Shown here: positions 6,623-11,232 of the stretch, in pieces
Numbering within the stretch: position 1 is the first letter of the stretch
Layout of the letters: each line of letters starts with the position of its first letter
Assembly: GCA_910577915.1 (NCBI GenBank)
Contig: CAJTOM010000077.1
Span: 1-11,232, forward strand
Length of the DNA stretch: 11,232 nucleotides
Source: an uncultured Oscillospiraceae bacterium
GTDB lineage: Bacteria > Bacillota > Clostridia > Oscillospirales > Oscillospiraceae
Direction: 5' to 3'
Notes under the pieces: model-generated
Told to the model about the DNA's origin: nothing
The model's database searches: none
Seen by the model: only the letters and a program-made list of their open reading frames with translations
Program-made: the position numbers and the translations under genes

Positions 6623-6695
6623 CTCCCTTCACTCCTTCCGGACAGGCTCTGGCGGGGCATTCATAAATATTTTACAGCCGCCGGACAACTTTTAC

Positions 6696-6724
6696 TTGCG
6701 AAACAGGGCGTAATCGAGTATACT
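6696..6724 (+). promoter_or_regulatory. Promoter of the foldase gene
   Basis: TTGCGA (6696-6701), a 17-bp spacer and TATACT (6719-6724). The leader of about 90 nt contains a stem-loop GCCGCCTC (6768-6775)/GAGGCGGC (6785-6792) shortly before the ribosome binding site GGAAGGA (6802-6808). The hairpin lacks a U tract and may stabilise the mRNA or modulate translation. Confidence 0.7.
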
Positions 6725-6819
6725 AATGTTCGCTGAGCCCTGACAGGGCCTGCCACAGGATACTGTCGCCGCCTCCCCTGCGGCGAGGCGGCAGAAAATT
6801 TGGAAGGAATGAACAACAC

Positions 6820-8337
6820 ATGAGCGCATCCAGAGAAAAGAAGAAGCGTCAGGAATTACTGTCCACCGGCACGACGGACTCCAAGGCCGCCCGCGCCGCC
6901 GAGCAGCGCGCCGCCGAGCGCAGGAGCAATATCCTCTACGGCGTGGTGGCGGGGCTGTTCGTGGTGGTGGCCGTGGCGCTGCTGGTCTACAACTCCGGGA
7001 TCATCCAGCGCAGGCAGACCGCCGTCACCATCGGCGGGGAGAGCTACACCGTGCCGGAGACCTCCTTTTACTACCAGCAGGCCTACCAGGGCTTCCTGAA
7101 CAGCCAGAACGGCTACCTGTACGCCGCCCTGGGCATGCTGGACACCAGCGCCTCCCTCAAGAGCCAGAACTACACCGACGACCAGACCTGGGATGAGTTC
7201 TTCAAGGAGCAGGCGGTGGAGACCATGCGCTTTGTCCACGCCGTCAAGTCCGCCGCCCAGGCGGAGGGCATGGCTCTGGACGACGAGGACATGGCCAGCT
7301 TCGACGAGGCCGTGCAGTCCATGAAGAGCTCCGCCGCCCAGGCGGGCTACACCTACGGCTCCTACCTCAGCGCCGTCTACGGGGCCACCATGACCACTTC
7401 CATCTACGAGGAGTGCGTGAAGGACCAGCTGCTGGTGAGCAAGTACGCCACCACCCACGCCGACGAGAACTTCACCTTCACCGACGAGGAGGTGCAGGCC
7501 TACTACGACGAGAATAAGAACAACTTCGACCTGGTGAACGCCGAGTACGTCACCATTTCCGGCGCCCCCGAGAGCAAGACCGACGGCGAGGGCAACACCG
7601 TCGAGCCCACCGACGGGGAGAAGACCGCCGCTATGGACAAGGCCAAGGGACTGGCCGAGGACATCCTGCCCCTGTACCAGACCAGCCACAGCCTGCCCCA
7701 GGACTACGACGAGAGCGCCAGCTACACCGCCAACGAGGAGATGCGCTACTCCGCCGGCGTGCTGGGCGACTGGCTCTTCGACAGCGCCCGGAAGGCCGGG
7801 GACGCGGAGATCCTGGTGGACGAGGAGAACAGCCGCTGCTATGTGGCCGTGTTCCGCGGCCGTGAGCGCAGCGAGGACCTGGACTACAGCGTCCGCCACA
7901 TCCTGATTACCGGGGACAGCCTGGAGCTGCCCGAGGGCGAGACCGCCACCGAGGAGCAGCTGCGGGCCAAGGCCCAGGAGATCCTGGACAGCTGGGACGG
8001 CACCGAGGACGGCTTCGCCGCCCTGGCCGGCGAGCACTCCCGTGACGGCGGCAGCAACACCAACGGCGGCCTCTACGAGAACGTGCCCAAGGGCCGGATG
8101 ATCGCCGCCTTCCAGGACTGGTGCTATGAGTCCGGCCGCAAGACCGGCGACACAGGCATCGTCTACGACAGCTCCACCGGGGCCCACATCATGTACTTCG
8201 TGGGCTACGGCGACACCCCCTACTGGTACTACGCCTGCGAGACGGAGCTGTTCAATGCCGCCTACAGCAAGTGGCAGAGCGAGATGACCAACAGCGTCAC
8301 CGCCGAGGTCAAGGGCGGCATGAACGCCATCGGCTGA
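6820..8337 (+). CDS. Membrane-anchored parvulin-type peptidylprolyl isomerase (PrsA/SurA-like foldase)
   Basis: A 505-residue extracytoplasmic foldase that probably helps secreted proteins fold. The N-terminus is a basic cytoplasmic segment (1-36) and one transmembrane helix (37-58) with no lipobox, unlike Bacillus PrsA, which is a lipoprotein. A long helical chaperone-like region (about 80-300) follows. The rotamase domain lies near 355-462: RHILI (359-363), FAALAGEHSRDGGS (399-412), NGGLYENV (415-422) and GAHIMYF (454-460). Both histidines typical of active parvulins are present (H360, H456). A Gly/Glu/Thr-rich insert sits at 248-268. The ATG follows GGAAGGA by 11 nt. The gene has its own promoter and a strong terminator, so it is monocistronic. 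Confidence 0.88.
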   Translation: MSASREKKKRQELLSTGTTDSKAARAAEQRAAERRSNILYGVVAGLFVVVAVALLVYNSGIIQRRQTAVTIGGESYTVPETSFYYQQAYQGFLNSQNGYLYAALGMLDTSASLKSQNYTDDQTWDEFFKEQAVETMRFVHAVKSAAQAEGMALDDEDMASFDEAVQSMKSSAAQAGYTYGSYLSAVYGATMTTSIYEECVKDQLLVSKYATTHADENFTFTDEEVQAYYDENKNNFDLVNAEYVTISGAPESKTDGEGNTVEPTDGEKTAAMDKAKGLAEDILPLYQTSHSLPQDYDESASYTANEEMRYSAGVLGDWLFDSARKAGDAEILVDEENSRCYVAVFRGRERSEDLDYSVRHILITGDSLELPEGETATEEQLRAKAQEILDSWDGTEDGFAALAGEHSRDGGSNTNGGLYENVPKGRMIAAFQDWCYESGRKTGDTGIVYDSSTGAHIMYFVGYGDTPYWYYACETELFNAAYSKWQSEMTNSVTAEVKGGMNAIG

Positions 8338-8354
8338 GACAAGCTCCTGCGGAC

Positions 8355-8389
8355 GGCCCCGGAAGGCAATGCCCTCCGGGGCCTCTTTT
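8355..8389 (+). terminator. Terminator of the foldase gene
   Basis: GGCCCCGGA (8355-8363) and TCCGGGGCC (8375-8383) pair perfectly. An inner GGC/GCC extends the stem across one A-C mismatch to an AAT loop. TCTTTT follows. It ends 20 nt before the next start codon. Confidence 0.88.
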
Positions 8390-8409
8390 GGTGAATGGAG
8401 GAGGACGCC

Positions 8410-9147
8410 ATGAGCGAACGATTTCTGCGCAGCGAGATGCTGCTGGGCCCCGCCGCCCTGGACCGGCTGGCCCGGTCCCACGTGTGCGTGGTGGGCCTGG
8501 GGGGCGTTGGCAGCTGGGCGGCGGAGGTGCTGGCCCGGTCCGGCGTGGGGGAGCTGACCCTCATCGACCAGGACGTCTACGGTGAGAGCAACATCAACCG
8601 CCAGCTGGGGGCCTTGACCTCCACCCTGGGCCGGCCCAAGGCGGAGGTCATGGCGGACCGGGTGCGGGACATCAACCCGGACTGCGCTGTCCGCCCCCTG
8701 GTGGGTACCTACAGCCGGGGGGAGGGGGAGCGGTTCTTCGGCCCCTACGACTGCATCGTGGACGCCATCGATCTGGTCTCCTGCAAGGTGGATCTCATCT
8801 GCCGGGCTCTGGAGCGGGGAATCCCCATCCTCTCCGCCCTGGGCACGGGGAACAAGCTGGACCCCGGCCGGCTGGAGGTGACGGATCTGAGCAAAACCCG
8901 GGGCTGCCCCCTGGCCCGGGTCATGCGCCGGGAGCTGGGCCGCCGCGGGGTAAAGCACCTGAAGGTGGTGTACAGCCCCGAGGAGCCCGCCCCCTGCGCC
9001 CGGCTGGAGGACCCGCCGCCGGGCCGGCGGAGCGTGCCGGGCAGCGTCAGCTGGGTGCCGCCGGCGGCGGGGGTCCTGCTGGGAGGCGCGGCGGTGATGG
9101 AGCTGCTTGCGGGGGCGAAACCGGAGGAGAAGGAGGATACGCCGTGA
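8410..9147 (+). CDS. tcdA: tRNA threonylcarbamoyladenosine dehydratase (TcdA/CsdL), ThiF family
   Basis: TcdA uses ATP to convert tRNA t6A at position 37 into the cyclic form ct6A. The 245-residue protein shows the E1-like nucleotide fold: GLGGVGS (29-35), acidic D53 ending the second strand (LIDQD), the NINRQ block (61-65), K77, and DAID (118-121). The TcdA-specific block TRGCPLARVMRRELGRRGV (163-181) and the SVSW...GVLLGG C-terminal segment separate it from ThiF and MoeB. The start is ATG 8410, 5 nt after GGAGGAGG. An in-frame ATG at 8395 lies upstream of that site. It overlaps the next gene by 4 nt (GTGA). No promoter is visible in the 20 nt after the foldase terminator. Confidence 0.93.
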   Translation: MSERFLRSEMLLGPAALDRLARSHVCVVGLGGVGSWAAEVLARSGVGELTLIDQDVYGESNINRQLGALTSTLGRPKAEVMADRVRDINPDCAVRPLVGTYSRGEGERFFGPYDCIVDAIDLVSCKVDLICRALERGIPILSALGTGNKLDPGRLEVTDLSKTRGCPLARVMRRELGRRGVKHLKVVYSPEEPAPCARLEDPPPGRRSVPGSVSWVPPAAGVLLGGAAVMELLAGAKPEEKEDTP

Positions 9148-9614
9148 GGATTCGGGAAGCGCGCCCGGGGGACATCCCCCGGCTGGGGGAGCTGCTGGTG
9201 CAGGTGTGCGACGTCCACCACCGGGGCAGGCCGGACCTGTTCCGCGCCGGGGGCAGAAAGTACGACGACCGGGCGCTGGAGGCCCTGCTGGACGACGGGA
9301 GCCACCCCATCCTGGTGGCCGTGGACGGGGAGGACCGGGTGCTGGGCTACGCCTTCTGCGTCCGGCAGAGCCGCCGGGGGGACGGGGCCCTCCAGGACCT
9401 GGAGACCCTGTACCTGGACGATCTGTGCGTGGACGAGGCCTGCCGGGGCCGGCACGTGGGGCGGGCGCTGTACGAGGCCGTGGTGGAGCTGGCCCGGTCC
9501 CTGGGATGCTACAATGTGACGCTGAACGTGTGGAGCTGCAACGGGGAGGCCATGGCCTTCTACGAGCGCTGCGGCCTGCGGCCCCAGAAGGTGGGGCTGG
9601 AGCAGATCCTGTGA
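9144..9614 (+). CDS. GNAT family N-acetyltransferase
   Basis: A 156-residue acetyl-CoA-dependent acetyltransferase. The fold is complete: an N-terminal strand and helix (IREARPGDIPRLGELL, 3-18), the central strand LYLDDLCVDEACRG (89-102), the acetyl-CoA pyrophosphate loop RGRHVGRALYEAV (101-113), and the motif B segment NVWSCNGEAMAFYERCGL (128-145) with the usual late tyrosine. The start is GTG 9144, overlapping the tcdA stop codon. AAGGAGG (9130-9136) lies 7 nt upstream inside tcdA, so the two genes are translationally coupled. The acceptor substrate is unknown. The window gives no sign that it acts on tRNA, and the pairing may be only operonic. Confidence 0.92.
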   Translation: MRIREARPGDIPRLGELLVQVCDVHHRGRPDLFRAGGRKYDDRALEALLDDGSHPILVAVDGEDRVLGYAFCVRQSRRGDGALQDLETLYLDDLCVDEACRGRHVGRALYEAVVELARSLGCYNVTLNVWSCNGEAMAFYERCGLRPQKVGLEQIL

Positions 9615-9632
9615 GCGGCGGCATACGCAAGA

Positions 9633-9665
9633 GGGCCCCTGGAGGCTAGATGCCTCCAGGGGCCC
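9633..9665. terminator. Strong hairpin between convergent genes
   Basis: Arms 9633-9646 and 9652-9665 form a perfect 14-bp stem with loop TAGAT. Neither side has a clear U tract, so intrinsic termination is uncertain. Its place between the acetyltransferase stop and the Cys-rich gene stop suggests it ends both transcripts or protects their 3' ends. Confidence 0.55.
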
Positions 9666-9680
9666 CTATGTGCGTCTGGA

Positions 9681-9902
9681 TCAGCAGCAGCTGTCGTTGC
9701 AGCCGCAGCTGCACCCGCAGTTGTTGTTGCAGTTGCAGTTACAGCCGCACCCGCAGCCGCAGTTGCAGTTGTTGTTGTTACAGCCGCAGCTGCACCCGCA
9801 ATTGCCGCCGCATCCGCTCCCGCTGCCGCAGCAGCAGAACAGGATGATAATCAGGATGATGATCCAGCAGCATCCACCGCCAAAGCCGTTATTGTTCCAC
9901 AT
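9681..9902 (-). CDS. Membrane-anchored ultra-cysteine-rich small protein
   Basis: A 73-residue protein in which 23 residues are cysteine. The order is a Gly/Asn-rich N-terminus (MWNNNGFGGG, 1-10), a short hydrophobic segment (CCWIIILIIILF, 11-22), a CCC triplet (23-25), a Gly/Ser linker, then a tail where cysteine falls at nearly every second residue (35-68), spaced by G, N and S, ending in CC. The start is ATG at 9902-9900, with AGGAGGT at 9918-9912 (9-nt spacing); an in-frame ATG at 9956 lacks a site. The N-terminal half resembles small Gly/Ile sporulation membrane peptides of the YjcZ kind; the tail resembles metallothionein or disulfide-linked coat proteins. I know no named family. It lies 76 nt downstream of the SLH gene on the same strand. 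Confidence 0.8.
   Translation of the reverse strand: MWNNNGFGGGCCWIIILIIILFCCCGSGSGCGGNCGCSCGCNNNNCNCGCGCGCNCNCNNNCGCSCGCNDSCC
9700..9800. repeat. 20-bp direct repeat inside the Cys-rich gene
   Basis: An identical 20-bp unit occurs at 9700-9719 and 9781-9800, 81 bp apart, that is 27 codons in frame. It encodes the repeated NCGCSCGCN segments at residues 34-42 and 61-69. The surrounding sequence is a degenerate GCAGTT/GCCGCA hexamer array, so slippage can change tail length without breaking the frame. Confidence 0.85.
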
Positions 9903-9951
9903 AAAGCAAATACCTCCTGTGAGATGTGAGGCAGGGAAGCGCCTCAGTCTC

Positions 9952-9982
9952 ATCATATGCCGGAGGGCTCGGGTGGTGTCAG
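9952..9982 (-). promoter_or_regulatory. Weak candidate promoter of the Cys-rich gene
   Basis: On the minus strand, CTGACA (9982-9977) and TATGAT (9957-9952) are 19 bp apart, longer than ideal. The -35 overlaps the last codons of the SLH gene. The leader would hold a small hairpin, TGAGGC/GCCTCA (9927-9932/9941-9946). Transcription together with the SLH gene is the alternative. Confidence 0.3.
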
Positions 9983-11094
9983 TAGACGCGCTGAGAATTT
10001 ACAAGGCCTTTTGCGGCGTTGAGCTGGGTCTCGGTGAAAAAGCGGGCCTCCTCCAGCCGCTGGGCCAGGGTCTGCCGGCTGCCGCTGACGGTGGTCTCCA
10101 GGCTGTAGTAGGAGACGTAGGCCACATGGGCTCGCGAAAAGGGCTGGCTGGTGAGCAGCACGTACTCCCCGTTGGTGAGGGCCCCGCAGTCCAGGGCCCG
10201 CTCCAGGCTGGTGGAGTAGTCGTGGACGCCGGCGATGCTGTAGCCCAGGGCCCGCAGGAGGAACTCCTGGTACTCCACCGCCGAGAGGGGGCTGGCGGGG
10301 GCGAAGCGGGTGGGGGCGACCCCGTTGGCGTAGCCCCGCTGGTACGCCCAGGCCACATACCGGTCCAGCCAGGCGGGCACGTCGGCGAAGGGGTGGGAAT
10401 AGGTGCAGGCCAGGGCGTCGGACTCCTCCCCCAGCAGGCGGATGAACATCACCAGCCCCTCCCCCCTGGTGGGGGCCAGGTGCAGGTCAAAGCCCTCGCC
10501 GACGGTGGAGCCGGTGCCCCGGAAGAGGTCCAGTTCCCGCAGGGCGGAGGCGATGGCGAAGTAGTCGGGCACGCCGGCGGAGGCGGTCAGCGCGCAGGGC
10601 CCCTCAAAGCTGACCACCGCCGTGGGGGAGGTCACCGTGTAGGAGACGAGGGCGTCCTCCGCCGCGATGCAGCGGTGCCGGAGGGGCAGGGCCTGTCCGG
10701 AGAGGGCCTCCCGCCCCTCGGTGACGTCCACCACCCCGCCGCTGTCCGCGGTCAGCACCGCCTCGCCCGCCAGGAGCGTCACCACCAGCCCTGTGGAGCC
10801 GGTGAGCACGTCCCCCTGCTTTAAAGTGCGCTCCTGCGGAGACAGGGCCTGACCGGAGGCCGCCGCGAGGTTGGCCTCCATGGCCTCCAGTCGCCGGTGA
10901 ACCTCCTCCCGAAGCTGGGTGTCCCCGGCGTCCAGCCGCCCCTGCGCCGCCGCCTCCAGGGACTGGGAGAAAGTGCCCTCCAGATAGGACAGGGAGATGA
11001 GCGGGTCGGCAGCCTCTCCCCCGGCGGCGGCGGCCGCCGCCAGGCAGGCCGCCAGCGCCAGGCACAGCGCAGCAAGGGATAGGGATTTTTTCAT
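9979..11094 (-). CDS. Secreted S-layer homology (SLH) domain protein
   Basis: A 371-residue exported protein. Residues 1-29 are a signal peptide (MKKS, then an Ala/Leu core). A Glu/Gln-rich helical part (37-80) and a beta-rich domain (88-165, from LKQGDVLTGSTG to TAVVSFEG) follow. Near 178-225 there is an SLH-like unit (LDLFRGTG, then LAPTRGEGLVMFIRLLG). A fuller SLH repeat lies at 233-284, with HPFADVPAWLDRYVAWAYQ and YANGVAPTRFAPASPLSAVE. SLH domains bind pyruvylated cell-wall polymers, so the protein probably sits on the surface. Two repeats are fewer than the usual three. AAGGAG (11108-11103) supports the start. No clear promoter is visible; a hairpin array lies upstream. The Cys-rich gene follows on the same strand. 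Confidence 0.88.
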   Translation of the reverse strand: MKKSLSLAALCLALAACLAAAAAAGGEAADPLISLSYLEGTFSQSLEAAAQGRLDAGDTQLREEVHRRLEAMEANLAAASGQALSPQERTLKQGDVLTGSTGLVVTLLAGEAVLTADSGGVVDVTEGREALSGQALPLRHRCIAAEDALVSYTVTSPTAVVSFEGPCALTASAGVPDYFAIASALRELDLFRGTGSTVGEGFDLHLAPTRGEGLVMFIRLLGEESDALACTYSHPFADVPAWLDRYVAWAYQRGYANGVAPTRFAPASPLSAVEYQEFLLRALGYSIAGVHDYSTSLERALDCGALTNGEYVLLTSQPFSRAHVAYVSYYSLETTVSGSRQTLAQRLEEARFFTETQLNAAKGLVNSQRVY

Positions 11095-11126
11095 AGGGGG
11101 TACTCCTTTTATCGGTCGTGGTTTCT

Positions 11127-11232
11127 TCGCGCCCTCCGGGCGCGAGGGGAGGGCTGCGGCGCAGCCCTACAGCCCCGGGGGCTACGCGCCCCCGGACCCT
11201 GCGGTTACTTTTTGTGCGAACAAAAAGTAACC
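11127..11232. repeat. Array of four consecutive hairpins (intergenic repeat element)
   Basis: Four perfect inverted repeats lie in series: TCGCGCCC/GGGCGCGA (11127-11134/11138-11145), GGGCTGC/GCAGCCC (11151-11157/11161-11167), CCGGGGGC/GCCCCCGG (11175-11182/11188-11195) and GGTTACTTTTTGT/ACAAAAAGTAACC (11203-11215/11220-11232, loop GCGA). The last is A+T-rich and unlike the rest; it runs to the window edge and may be incomplete. The order suggests a REP/MITE-like dispersed element between genes. Confidence 0.7.

Noticed and set aside
6649..6693. Possible terminator after the XRE gene
   Set aside because: Only 7 bp including a G-U pair with a 22-nt loop; too weak to call.
6856..9630. Very long minus-strand open frame opposite the foldase, tcdA and acetyltransferase genes
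   Set aside because: Low-complexity Gly/Ala/Val/Leu translation without domains. It is a GC-rich shadow of three well-supported plus-strand genes.
9700..9800. CRISPR-like spaced repeats
   Set aside because: Only two copies of a 20-bp unit, inside a coding frame with triplet periodicity, and no cas genes.
9681..9902. Ribosomally made natural-product precursor (lanthipeptide- or sactipeptide-like)
   Set aside because: The Cys richness invites it, but there is no leader peptide layout and no modification or export enzymes beside it. The hydrophobic segment fits a membrane anchor better.
9670..10824. Plus-strand Gln/Leu/Pro repeat protein across the Cys-rich and SLH genes
   Set aside because: Antisense of two minus-strand genes with good ribosome binding sites, a signal peptide and SLH motifs. 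The QPQL repeats are just the complement of the CGC/CNC codons.

Overview
The window looks like chromosomal DNA from a GC-rich, low-motility Gram-positive Clostridia lineage, most likely the Oscillospiraceae (Flavonifractor/Oscillibacter/Lawsonibacter-like gut bacteria). This rests on very GC-rich codon use, strong AGGAGG-type ribosome binding sites, sigma-A-like promoters with 17-bp spacers, an MreB-family gene, a PrsA-like foldase and an S-layer-homology (SLH) protein of a type common in that family. No ribosomal RNA, CRISPR array or transposase is visible.

Layout. Positions 1-237 hold no gene but are dense in short inverted and direct repeats, lying downstream of a tRNA-Ala(GGC) on the minus strand (238-313) that has its own promoter and terminator. 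From 520 on, the plus strand carries a ComF-type phosphoribosyltransferase, an MreB/Mbl actin homologue and an unknown eight-helix membrane protein, each with its own promoter, closed by a terminator at 3384-3418. A minus-strand short-chain dehydrogenase (SDR) converges on that terminator. It is divergent from a plus-strand MefA-like MFS exporter, with back-to-back promoters only 5 bp apart. The exporter has an approximately 160-nt leader with a possible 13-residue leader peptide and two perfect inverted repeats, the second ending directly at the start codon. An XRE-type regulator with a helical-repeat C-terminus follows.

Next come a membrane-anchored parvulin-type foldase with a terminator, then a two-gene overlapping unit, TcdA (tRNA t6A dehydratase, ThiF family) and a GNAT acetyltransferase. 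The right end is on the minus strand: a secreted SLH-domain protein (9979-11094) followed by a 73-residue membrane-anchored peptide in which 23 residues are cysteine. Upstream of the SLH gene lies an array of four consecutive hairpins at the window edge.

Taken together the region is mainly housekeeping and cell-envelope genes (MreB, foldase, SLH protein, membrane protein). The parts that look least described are the Cys-rich membrane peptide beside the SLH gene, and the divergent SDR/exporter control region with its structured leader. Functions are inferred from motifs read by eye; no database search was run.
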